The translations under genes and the position numbers were made by a program. The notes beneath the pieces are model-generated. The model searched no databases. It was not told where the DNA came from and was given only the letters and a program-made list of their open reading frames with translations. From Himantopus leucocephalus (taxonomy: Eukaryota; Chordata; Aves; Charadriiformes; Recurvirostridae), in the NCBI GenBank assembly GCA_003993805.1, contig RSEF01000031.1:19055398-19119397 (forward strand): DNA of 64,000 nt. Direction: 5' to 3'. Positions 13,596 to 25,300 of this stretch are shown in pieces; the stretch's first letter is position 1; every line of letters begins with the position of its first letter.

Positions 13596-14879
13596 ATCTT
13601 CTGTCTAGATCTACAAATCTATTAATCATATAATTCACTAGTATTAATCAAAGAATGTCTAACTGCCTTTAAGTCATTCATAATATACTTCCCTGCAGTC
13701 CAAAACACACCTTCTGTTTCACTTTTGAAAATTTAACTTGTTATCTGAAAAGTGACCAGTTGTATCACTTGGATAAATCGGCTTAATAAAAGCTACCACC
13801 TGTGACAGACAGTGTCTCAAATAAAAGAAACAGGTGATTCACCAAATAAAATTCTGCCAAGGCCTCCCTCTTCAACTGTATATGAGTGAATAGAGTGTTG
13901 TTCGGATATCCATGCCTTACATTTAATTTGTAACACCAAGGATCGTGTTAAACTTCGGTTTGAGAGGGTGCTGTAATTAGTCATCTGTTGACTGAATTAG
14001 AAGAAGAAAGCCACTGTCACAAGTCAACTTCAAAGCTTGTATTTACTTTGGGTAACTCTAGTGAAGGTGACTTTTAGAAGAATTTATATCTGTATTGGAA
14101 GTTCTGCAGAGTCTCATTGCAGGGTGCACAGTTCAAGGAGAAGCAGTGAAATGGATTCACGTTTCTTTTGTGAAAGTTGTGAGTGTTTCTCCAACTGCCT
14201 ATCCTGGAAAATGTGTTATAACACTCAGCATAAAACGTATCATAAGTCATTTATGCCTACATCATCAGGAAAGCAAAATGCATCCTTTGTGCATGGGCAT
14301 ATTTATTTTTAAAACATTTATTTTACAATATCCCTTAATTCAAGTTGTTGGTATAGTGGTATCCTGTTTAAGTTTTGTTTAATAGCCTTTAACATTTTGG
14401 TCACAAGAGAAGCCCTATTAATTGTGTTATTTTAAATACTGCATATTATCTTGGTCATATAGAAGTTGCAGAACCTGTACTTCATGTTCAGTAAATTCCT
14501 ACTTTGGGGGAGTTTTGGAGCTTCTCAGTAAATCTTTATCTTGATAATCACTCAGGTCACTGCTGGATTTTTTTCCTTCGATGTCTCTTTATATTTCTAG
14601 TCCAAAGTTAATTTTCCCTACCTCTTCATATATCTTTTCTCTATCTGTTCATCTTCAGCCTCTTAAAAGTCTATTTGCTTTCTCTATGTGTTGCATATTA
14701 ATCAATGTTCATTTGTCTTTGACCCTTCAGATCTGTCTAAAAATACTCAAATGCTGAGTAGAATGAATAATTCTTCTTCTTTGTAACACCTTTTAACTCT
14801 GCCAAGAGTCAGATTTGTCTTGTCACTGTGTTACCCATACTCCGTTTTTGGTTGCTGAAGCCCCAGACTCCTTTTCCTT
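13596..14879. other. Unique AT-rich sequence, no gene seen
   Basis: No repeat or exon recognised. Two overlapping plus-strand frames at about 14037-14382 are under 100 codons and carry no motif. The rightmost few hundred bases may contain further decayed parts of the ancient CR1-clade relic that starts near 14880, but the match there is too weak to call. Confidence 0.5.
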
Positions 14880-15960
14880 AGAAACACCATCTAGTCAGTT
14901 ATTTCAAAGCTCATATTTATGCATTCGCTCTGTTCTCCCAGAAGGTAGCACTTTGCACTTGTCTGTATTAAATGTCATGTCATTGATTCCAAATTGCTCC
15001 ATCAGTCTATCAAGACCATTTAGAATTCTGATCCCGTTCTCTGAAGCACTTGCAAATACTTCCCTCCAGCTTGTTGTCTTCAGATTTGATCAGTGTCTTC
15101 CTTATTCTGTCATCCAAGTCATTAATACAGCAGCAAATAGACAGACCATGTTCAGAGTGCCTTTCTAGCTTGACAGTGAATCATTCATAAGTAATCTGAG
15201 GGCAGATTTTAATTTTGTTCATTTTCTCTTCCACGTATTTCCTTTGCTGCTGTATAGAAAACTCCTGTTACATGTTAACCTTACTAAAATCAAGAGGAAT
15301 CTCTTTCATTTTCTCACCTGTACCTGCCTGGTTAGGTAGCCTGTTAATGAAGGCAAACTAATTGGTCTGACATTCTTGGTTATTGACATAGCAATGTCAG
15401 TAACACACCTGTGGTGCCTATGTCTTATGATCGTCTTATACCTAAGGAGCCAGGAAATTGTTCTTGTGTTAAAAATTTCCAGGCATTAAGTGGGCTTATT
15501 GGTCTATAATTCCTCAGCTTCTGCTTTTAACTTTTTTTTTTTTTTTGTAATATATTCTAAGCTTTCTTGTATTTAATTTCTTGGGACCTACACCACAAGT
15601 ACTCAGAGATAGTTGCTAATAGTTTAGAGGTTACTTCAACAGTTTTCTTAATGTCTTAGGAAACATCAGGCTCTGCTGACTTAAATATGTCTAAATTGCC
15701 TGAACTTTCATTAACATCTTTGCTTTTTTGGCATGCATTTCTCTCCTGTTATTAAACTTACATTATGCATGAAAACCAATCTTTATTTCAAAGACTGAAT
15801 AAGGTATCAAGTACAGGCTATCAAACACTTGGACTTTGTAAGGCCATCATAACTCTTCCCCACTCATTCAGCAGGTCTGTATTTCCCCTTATTTCAAGCT
15901 TATTTCTGATGCATATATAGAAGTTTTTATTTGAATGTTATTTTTATATCCCCCCAAAAT
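14880..15960 (-). mobile_element. Ancient, heavily decayed CR1/L3-clade LINE relic
   Basis: On the minus strand the order of conserved blocks matches the ORF2 reverse-transcriptase region of old amniote CR1-clade elements. Reading the plus strand left to right (element 3' to 5'), these are: the block around TTTGCACTTGTC (14949), the CAAGTCATTAATACAGCAGCAAATAG block (15115-15140), the CTAGCTTGACAGTGAA block (15165), the TTACTAAAATC block (15280), the GGTCTATAATTCC block (15500), and the block around AAATATGTCTAAATTGCC (15684), followed by GGCATGCATTTC. The open frame at 14815-15168 on the plus strand is only a reverse-complement shadow. Frameshifts and stops are abundant. The copy is far more diverged than the avian CR1 copies elsewhere, which suggests insertion before or early in bird history. 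Family assignment is from memory of consensus features. Confidence 0.7.
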
Positions 15961-17530
15961 TGTGTGAGACTTAACTCTTGCTCCGTTTAAGAATCAGATT
16001 CCTACCAAACAAGAAGGATTCAGGTAGGTGCTCATAGCTTTGTTCCATGGAAAACACCTTTCTGTTTATCACCAATTACTTGAAGGCATTTCTGCAAATG
16101 CAGTTTCTGCAAAGATATATTCCCCTACTTTTTGGGTACTCTGGAAAACATGTTGGGGAGCTAAGGGCTTTTATTAAGCTGCACCAGAATCCCTGTTTTT
16201 AGATTCCTCTCCACCTTAGATGAGGAAACTTTCAAAAATCACTCCTTAGTCAAGTCAGGTTACAATTGAATGCAAATAAAATCTGCTTTTATTGGTCCAA
16301 GTAATACAGCTGGAACAAAGAGACAAGATTTTAGGTTTTCCCCAAGACTTAAAGAAGGATATATGTGGCTGAAAGCTTTTCTGTTTTCCCAGCTCTGTCA
16401 CTTGGCCTAATAAAAGATATTACCTCCTTGGGCAGTCTTCCTGTATGCAGCTGACATTCTGGAGACGCTTTCCTTATAGAGCCAGTTAGGACTTTTTTCA
16501 CCTGGAGTATTCTTTGTCTTACAAACAAAATAGTTTTCTGATGGAAAGTGCTTGCTTTTATAAACAAGCTTCTTAGAGACCTTCAGGAGATTCAAACAGA
16601 TTTAATCTTTCCTTCCAAAACATATTTACTGCAAACTTATTCAACGAATGGTCTTAATGCACTACCTAACTTCAGGACAAATTTATGTCTTCAGAGACAC
16701 AAATGCCAACCGGGTGGATGAGGAACTCTGTACTGTATTTGATTGGTCAATTAACAACTGTTTGACTGAATGACTGAGAGTCACCTGCTCTGCTATTTTG
16801 TGAATCAATAAGCATTTTTTAATGTAAAATGACCCTATCCACTGAATCTTATGTTTTATATTAGCAGATATTCTTCACAGAAAAACATGAATGGGCTAAA
16901 TGCATGTAGTAAAACTGAATTTTGACTGAGACTAGACAAAATGGTTGTGCTGTGTACACAAATTCTTGGTGCAATGGTAAACCTTTGAGATGACTGACTT
17001 CAAAGCCTCTTGCCAAGGGATATCATAAAATACTGATCTGTGATGGATGTGGGGAGAACAACAATGCCTTGACTAGTGTGTGTTGCTGACACTTCTGAGC
17101 AGTCCTCTGTAGGTCTGCGTAACTTTCCATCCATTTCTTATTTTACAAAGATAAGTCAGCCAAATGCTGGAAGACTTTTGCACACCCATTGTGGTAGACT
17201 TGAAGTTGGTGCTGTATCTTTCTTCATCCTACTTAGCAGTTCTACCTCCCCCAGTTTCTCTGTGTAGGAATGCCATAACCTAAATAAAAACAATTTTGGA
17301 AAAAGACCACATATGTCACATCAAAATACTAATTTCAAAATAATCTTAGTCCTCCTACAGAAGATCTGTTTTATTTATGCATTTGTCTGTTCCCTAATTC
17401 TTTGCATAATTACTAGAATCACTTACAGTGTCAAAACTGAAAAACAGGGAAGTCTGAGCAAATCCTTCATTTTTATACAAAAATCAAACCCCAAAATTTC
17501 CACCATTCACAGGGAATGCTACAAGTGTTA
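15961..17530. other. Unique AT-rich sequence, no gene seen
   Basis: Two overlapping minus-strand frames at 16349-16595 and plus-strand frames at 17076-17531 lack recognisable domains or splice framing. No repeat recognised. Confidence 0.5.
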
Positions 17531-17568
17531 GAATCATAGAATCATAGAATTGTTAAGGTTGGAAGGGA
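17531..17568 (-). mobile_element. CR1 3' terminus abutting an assembly gap
   Basis: On the minus strand this is the last 38 bp of a CR1: TCCCTTCCAACCTTAACA followed by ATTCTATG tail repeats. The body of the element must lie to the right, inside the run of N that starts at 17569. Confidence 0.9.
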
Positions 17569-17668
17569 NNNNNNNNNNNNNNNNNNNNNNNNNNNNNNNN
17601 NNNNNNNNNNNNNNNNNNNNNNNNNNNNNNNNNNNNNNNNNNNNNNNNNNNNNNNNNNNNNNNNNNNN
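17569..17668. other. Assembly gap (100 N)
   Basis: Exactly 100 N, a conventional length usually meaning unknown size. Both flanks are CR1 3' termini in opposite orientation, so the missing sequence should contain CR1 bodies arranged head to head. Confidence 0.98.
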
Positions 17669-17704
17669 ACCTTAACAATTCTATGATTCTATGATTCTAT
17701 GATT
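17669..17704 (+). mobile_element. CR1 3' terminus on the right of the gap
   Basis: ACCTTAACA followed by three ATTCTATG-type repeats, i.e. the end of a plus-strand CR1 whose body lies in the gap to the left. It is an exact inverted match to most of the left flank, so the two flanks form arms of an inverted repeat. Confidence 0.9.
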
Positions 17705-20700
17705 ATTCAGATATAATATCCTTTTCATTTACAAACACACATGCAGTGTCTTGGTTCCCTGAAGACAGTAGAAGCAAACAGGAGCCAGAGGTCTTCCTGT
17801 GTATCAGTCATAAAATTCTCATGTCTTCATCCTTCATCTAGGTCTGGGTTTGGTTTCCAAGTTTCGTTTCCTCACTTGGCTCAATTTTGGCCCCAAAAGT
17901 GAGACAGCTACAAGCCAATAATTTATTGTAATCCCATGTGCTTTGTTCTAACCTGCTGTTTTGCTTAGTCCTTGGGCTTTTCCTTCAGTATTTGCAGCTG
18001 TCCTAGTTATTGTCAAGTCTGAGGGAGTACGTGGCATACCATTGTGTTAATCACTGTACATGAATATAAAAAAATAAAAAATAAAAATCCCTGACAAAAA
18101 AGTATGAGTAAAGCATGAGCAGAAGCATAAGGAATAAAGATGGAATAAAGAAGGAATAAGACAACACAAAGAAACACAGGATAACAGTGAAACAGTGAGA
18201 ATTAGTGTAATAACTTCATTCACAGCATCCTACCTAGCTACTCATTAAACAGAGACATCACTACACAGGTTGTTTTTCAGCAGAGATTTAAAGGGAGGTA
18301 ACATCATGCTGCTTTCTACAAAGGACAGCTTAGGAGACTGTGTGGTGGTTACTATTAGAATAATGGAACATGTTGGCCATACAGGTTGGAGTTATCAGTA
18401 AGGCAGAGGTGAGGTTTGGTGGCATTATGAAATACGGGAAACGTGACGGGTTTTGTACAGAAGTATTCCAACCAGAAGCAGTAATCACGGATTTCAGAGA
18501 AAGAACAGCAGCTTTCTTCCATTTGTTTTCTTTGGTACTAAAAGAATGAGCCAGATATGTCAAGATCACCTCAAGGTGAAATATGTGTATGTCTGACATC
18601 CAAATATCACACACTGTGCTGGAGACCCTCAGGAAGCACTGAAAACGAGAGGCTTGCAGTTCTGTTCTCATGGCTTGTGGGCAAGCTCAGAAAAAGGGAC
18701 GGTTTAATGTTTGCATCCATTTAGTGTATCTGTGAGAGGTCAAGCAGAGCACAGCTCTAACCATTCTGTCACTATTCTAACTGACAGTCCAAAAATAGAC
18801 TCATAAATCCATATGGAGGCAACAACCAACCTAGTTTAGTAGAACTCAACACCCAAATTCAAAGCTCTGGACAGCGTTACTCCAAATTTTAGATGTCTTT
18901 TCTCTGAAAATCGTTGTCATCAACTTTGAAGTGTTACAGCACAAAATAAATTACTAAAAAGCCAAACAAAACCAAACCAAAACCTGCTAGGATGGTACAG
19001 TTAGATTCTGTCAGTGATTTATGTACCAATATTTCAGATTACAGTAAAAATACTTCTCTTCCCCGTGTCCTTAGTCTGAGAATTAAAAGTTGTGGTGTGT
19101 TTGTTTTTCCTTTGTCCTCTCTCATCAAAGGTATTAAATCTCCTGCTCTTCACAGTGAGTCCTCAGGACCACCTGTGCCACCTTACTCCCTGCTGTGGAT
19201 TTACAGTCAGCAGTAAAACGCGGTTACAGTCGGGATTAGAGCCCAGGTGCCCTGCTGCTTGAAGACATACACTTAACAGGGCAGGCAACACTGACTGTTT
19301 TGCCACAAACTCCTTAGCTAAAGATCTACACAAAAGGAATGAGCATGCAGCATGCCTGAGGTATAATTTTGGGGAAATCCATTTGCACCATCTTTCAGGG
19401 GTCAGGATAGAGGGCATTGCCCTCAGCTTCCTTCTGCAGCGCTATAGTGGAGGGTCTCTCCCTTCCCTCAGCCTGTAGCATTTATACCTGCATTAAAAAG
19501 TATTATGTATTCTTTTTAAAGCCCTGAACAAAGGTGAGGGACAGAGGCATATAAAGAGATCAATTGTGCATTACCTACTGTTTCTCTGCATGAGGGTTTT
19601 GTAACAGAACTCATTTATTTGATTGCTAGGTATGCTTAAAGTGGTTGGCCAGAAAGCTTTGAACTTCACTGAAGTACAAAAAGCAAGCTGTTCGTTTAAT
19701 CAGCACATTTAATTCATCCTGCTTTGCATGCTGCGCCACACTGTCTTCTTTCCATATAAGGATTCTGTGGTATCTTCCTGCAGCACCCCTGCCTCTCTTC
19801 TGAAAGCAGCCAAAGATGGCTTTGTGCATATTGCTTATATATGCTATAGGCCCAACTCCTTTTCAGTGTGCAATGTAGCAGCTACCTCCTTCTCATACAT
19901 CTCTTCTCTTCAGGTGAGTTGTTTATATTCAAGGTTTTTTTCACACTGACTGAGAGCATGTTCTTAATTTATCTTGCTTTGAAATATTTATTTTTGCTCT
20001 GCATGACTAAGTGGGAAGTGAATCAGCAAACTGTGTTTTGGTTATATTAAGGATTTGTATCATTTATAGGTGTCTTCTGCCTTTAGACATTTATTTTTGT
20101 TTAATACTGGTTATTCATCAGATTTCTCTTTAAGCAGCCATTGTTTAGAATCCGATGAGGGTTCTCTAATGCTATGCAAAAATTTTAGAAAAAACGTCAA
20201 AGCAAAATTGAGGAGAGGGAGGAAACATTTTCTAATTTAGCGATCATATTATATTAATAAAAATATCGCATATTTGTTGTGGGCTTTAGTAAGATCAGGG
20301 CTATTTGTTTTTTCTCTCAGACTCGCTCACTCACGCATGATAGATAAATATGTAAGATGCAATTTACCACAAATTAATAGGACCTTTAGTGTGACTTTTG
20401 GTGGTCTCTTTTTTATCGGTTTTACCTTCTTATTCTAAATTGTTTAAAGACAGTATGGCACTTCAGCCTTCAGAGATTATCTGCCACAAATGTTAGAAAG
20501 GTACTTGATTATCCCTTAGCATCTGTTCATGCATACCCGGCTTTACTTAACTGGACTGGTTTCAGATAACTTACAATTTCTTTCTCAGTCATGTACTCTC
20601 TTCCATTCTGAGTCCTTCCCCTACCAGATGTCCAGAGAGTAGAAGTTAAAATGTTTATGAAATGATTGATCTATTCAGGACTGCTGTGACAAATGGGAAA

Positions 20701-22078
20701 AGAGAATACAGATTTAAACCTTGTTGTCCGCATTCTCTTCTCTGCTTCTGTGTGGAACACTGAAGCTGTTGATGCATGTCTGGAGGTCATGGGCTTGACA
20801 TAGGAAGCACTAGCTCCATGGGACAAGCCCTATTTCTCTGGAAGGTCTCTGTGTGTTCCCCAAGGGGTCTGTGACCCTCAAGAAAAGAGAGCAGTTTAGT
20901 TGCACTGCAGTTCCATCTGCTTCCCCTCCCAAACCTCCCACATCTCTGCTTCAAGCCGGCCTTGGATTGTGTACATTCCTTATTATGGACTGTGTGAGAG
21001 GTAGTCATTGGATGTGTCTTTGAACACAAGCCTTGATGAGACTGAACCACCTGCTTGAAATTTCTTCTTTTTTTCTGTTAATAGAGTGCCATTGACCTTC
21101 TCTTTACCACTTGAGGGGTCCCACTGGGAGTTCCCCAATCTGCAAGTCCATAATCCATAGTACAAAAGCCTACTTACAGAGGACACCTCTTGTCTGTGAG
21201 CAGGGCTATCAATAAAGTCCTGGTGTGAGCTACCAGTCTGGAGACAACCTTGTAGCTGTCTTAGGCAAATCTTGAAAAGAAGGATCAACACTCAGACCAT
21301 AGTAAAGTTTGTCAGAGCTAGGAACTAACCACCTAAATTCCTTTTGTGTCTCTGACCTGCAGCTCCCATGCCGATAGGGTTAAATGAGCTCAAAGAAGCA
21401 TACATTGCTAAGAAGACAATGAGGGCTATCCAAAGTTTCTGAGGTGTAAAGGTTTTATACCCAGCAATTTCTTGCTCTAGTCCCATCAGATGCTGACAAA
21501 GGCATGTATAAATGAAGCCAGGTTTGCTGTAACCTCTCGTTCAGTTGGCAACAACAGAGACCTCTCCTTCAAATGTTGCTATACAGAATTTAGCTTCTGT
21601 GAAATCCAGGAATTTTCCTAGATGAAGACAGCCACCGCGTCTCTGTTGTGGGATCCGGTGGTTAATAGCATCAGGTTTTTCAGATACATCACTCCTCCCT
21701 TTCAGTCTGTCTTAGCTCTGCTGATCAGCGTAGAAAAACACATGGTTATCTCCCAAATACACTCACAGTCCAAAGTGGCGCCATTCACAGACAAATGGTC
21801 AAATGAGGAATTCTCCTCCCTGTGGACTTTCTAAGAGGCCTTTCTGAGCTACACTCAGCAGCAGTGAGTGAGGCTGTTAGTAACACTAGGGCTTCTGGTT
21901 CCCTGCGTATGCAAGCAGTAGCATTGCTTTTGCCTTCTGTTGTCAGGAGTTTTAACAACCAAAATGGTTGAATTTTACCTTTTTGAGAAAATAATGAATG
22001 CTGAGATTCTGCATAGCAAATTGAAGCTTGAGAAACAGGGAGCAGAGGCATTGCATCTTGAGTAGTGGTCACAGACTT
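17705..22078. other. Unique sequence, no gene seen
   Basis: No repeat family or supported exon. There is an A-rich tract at about 18066-18090. Open frames up to 113 codons (18330-18671, minus) and a cluster at 20787-21291 show no domain. Confidence 0.5.
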
Positions 22079-22390
22079 AGAATCATAGAATTGTTATGGC
22101 TGGAAAAAACCTTTAAGATCATCAAGTCCAGCTGTTATCTGACTCTACCAGGCTCACTTCTAAACCATGTCCCTGAGTACCATATCTAGATGGCTTTTAA
22201 ATACATCCAAGGATGGCGATACAACCACTTCCCTGGGCAGCCTGTTCCTGTCTTTGATAACCCTTTCAGTGTAGAGGTTTTCCCTAATGTCTAACCTAAA
22301 CCTCCCCTGGCACAACTTGACACCGTTTCCTCTTGTCCTATTGGTTGTGACTTGTGAGAAGAGACCAACTCCCACCTCTCTACAACCTCC
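22079..22390 (-). mobile_element. CR1 LINE 3' end, 5'-truncated, older subfamily
   Basis: The minus-strand frame at 22414-22160 encodes the C-terminal CR1 ORF2 motifs in degenerate form: [25 protein letters not shown] and a terminal DMVLRDMV. The 3' UTR and one ATTCTATG-like unit end the copy at 22079. Compared with the copy at 13341 it is more diverged and of a different 3' type (AAGCCATCTAGATATGG region), so it is probably an older subfamily. It is non-functional. Confidence 0.92.
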
Positions 22391-25300
22391 TTGATATAGC
22401 TGAACTAAACACAAAGCAAGAAATGAGGTTTCTTTATTTCAGTATGTTCTTTCTCTTTTTTATTTCCCCCAGATCTGGTTTGTGGCAGTTGCGTTAGTTC
22501 TTGGGTTTGCAAAGAAAAGACAGAGAGCGTGCCTTCTCTTTGAATACATGTGATTACGTTAGAGTGTGAACATAAATAGTTAAATGGTTCATGTAGAGCT
22601 AATTTCTTCAGCATTTAGGATTCTCACAAGGAATTCTTACTGATTGTAAGGGATCCACAGAATCCCATTTTTCTTGATTAAGTCTGAGACCCTGCCAGCA
22701 CCTGGTCTGTGGGAAGTACAGGTCCCTGTGCCTACTGTCGTTCTCTGTCTCCAGGCTGGGGTTCCTACACAACTCTAATGATGAGGAAAAGACAAAGCTG
22801 GGCCTGCGACTCTAGTCCAGGATCAGGATCATATCTATAGGATTTGACATGACAGAGGAGCATCCCATTGTCATTTCTCATCTGCTCAGCCTAGGAAATA
22901 TGCCTAGACGTCCTCAGAATTCTTCATGTCCATCCGTCAGGTTTTTTTCCACTTGGCCTGGGATGCTTCATATGCTTGAAACCATATGAAGGACTATGAG
23001 GAGAATAATACCCTGTTTGCAGCAGAGATGAAACAGGAGAGGCCCTCTGCTCCTTCAGAGAAAGAGATCAGATGGTGGAGACGGTAAAGGAAAGGGGCAA
23101 AGGAAGCTGGATGGCAGGAGATGGTGCTGTCTTCCCCCAGACTGTAACCCTTCTGCAGTTCTGTAGTACACACACAGGTGTACTCAGCTGTCCTCACAGT
23201 CTGCCACAAGCGAAGTCCTGTGTTTTTCCTTCTTGAGTTACAGGTGGTGTACATGCCTTAGGGGATCAGCCTGGGCTAGAAGTGTTTCATAACAACAAAG
23301 CTTATGTAAGTTCATTAGCTAAACTATCTCCTGATTGTTATAGCTCTGCAGAAATCTTTCTCTGGTGTGAGGTAAGTCATCACACTTTCTCGTTTGCAAT
23401 TGTAGGCTTTCATATCTGGAACAGTGCATAGGAAATGTTTTTGATTTTCCAGTACGTTACTTCACTCTGCCTCTCTGGGGATACACAACAATTTCACTGA
23501 TGAATTTTTGATTTTGTGATGCTTGCCCTTATAAACTTTCCATCCAAAGATTACTGTCTACGCAAGCACCTGCTTAATGCACACATTTCTGTACTCCAAG
23601 AGGGGTCTCTACATGCTGAAATCAGTGATGAAGTGTCACTAAGACAATATTAAACACTTCTTTTTTATTACCAGAGAGAAGCTTTAACCTTAAAAATGTG
23701 TTAGCTAACATAGTTTAAACAGTATGCTTTGAAGTGCTCACAGGCAGAGTGAGATAAACTTTAATTTATGAAAGTTCAACATAAGCCCTAGGAGAGGTCA
23801 GGCTGTATCATATTGAAATGCTACTGTGTTCTGTTTTCAAAAGTGTTAGAAAGTTTTAAGTCTAATCTCCATTTTTTTACTAAAAAGATGTATTCATGCC
23901 TGCGTATATTGCTGACAGCTTCTGCCATACTCAGGATTTCCTTTTAGCTCTGGCTTCCGGGGTCAGGGACAAGCATTATACTTTTGTTTTAAGAATTGTG
24001 GTGGAGAACAGAATTCAAATATGTAATAGCTAGGGCTTGAAAAGCAAATATATATATTTATATATGCGTACTTAGATATAAACACAGTTTTGCTTTGTGA
24101 ATCATGTAGCAGCACTATTGACATTCTGAATAAATACACAGTTCTTTAATTTTTTACAACATTTTTTCTGTCTTTATTTTTAATCCTAGAAATAAAATCT
24201 AAAGTCTAATGCTTCCCATCATCCTCTGTGAGTCAGCAGAAATAAACCTGCAGTTTACTTGTTTGCAGGGTGAGTCAGCAAGACAACCCTGCCACCCTGT
24301 GCCAGGCAGGATGTAGACAGTGAAACAGTTTTTACTGTTGTCTTTGGCTCCTGGCAGCCCGCACAAGATGAATTTTGATCAGCAGTACCCCAAAAGCAAA
24401 GTGTGACCAGACTAATTCAAAATTTACCTTCAGGCCTCAAAGAAAAAAAAAAGAAAAAGGTACATATAGGTACAACTCATACTTGTCTGATTAACCAGTA
24501 TCAGTTAAAGGTGGGATTAAGGTAGTTGCCATTTTGCCTGTCCAGTTTCAGATATCTGTGAAAAAAGGCAGAAGCTCAAGTGTTCAGATGAAAACTAGGC
24601 CACATGTATTCTGACTCAAAATTTCAGACCCAAATATCTTCTGCTTGCAAGTGTACAGCCACATAGGGAAATTACTTCCAAAGAGGTATCAGTGCAAAGA
24701 CACAATGGTGGAATCACATTTTTATGCCTACGGTTCAACTATAGCTCTGAATGTTTCCTTTGCTGTGTTTCTAGAAGATAACAAGATAAGTACTTTAAAG
24801 ACAAAATACAGATAGGATTTAAACCAGTTCTGGTATAAAATGTACTATTACAGAAGTAACATACCCTTGATGTTTTAGTAAAGCAATGCTATCTATCTTA
24901 TCAACAAGAAGTAAAATGACACACACGATAGCCCTGACACACAGCTTGCAAGCTGGATGAATCCTTAACAAGGATAATCCATGATAATTTATCACAAGTG
25001 GCTTCAATGACCTAGTAAGATTTTTCAGTGATTAAAATTAGGTCTGATTGTTTTAACCCATTTGTTAAAACATGAACGCAGTCATTTCAGAACACAATTT
25101 ATGTGCATATGAGACTGAGTTGTTTATAAGTTAGTGCAAAATACCAAATGAAAAAAAAAAAAACCCAAATGATTTACCAAGAACAGATATAAGAGAAGCA
25201 ATAGCAGAATTCATTTAAACTTGAAAAATGAAAGCTAAAACAATAGAGGAAATAAAGTCCAAACCAGTGAATTTGAGAAGTGAGAGAAACTTGGAAGGCA

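Noticed and set aside
14815..15168. 117-codon plus-strand open frame
   Set aside because: It lies on the opposite strand of the ancient CR1-clade RT relic and has no motif of its own; a reverse-complement shadow.
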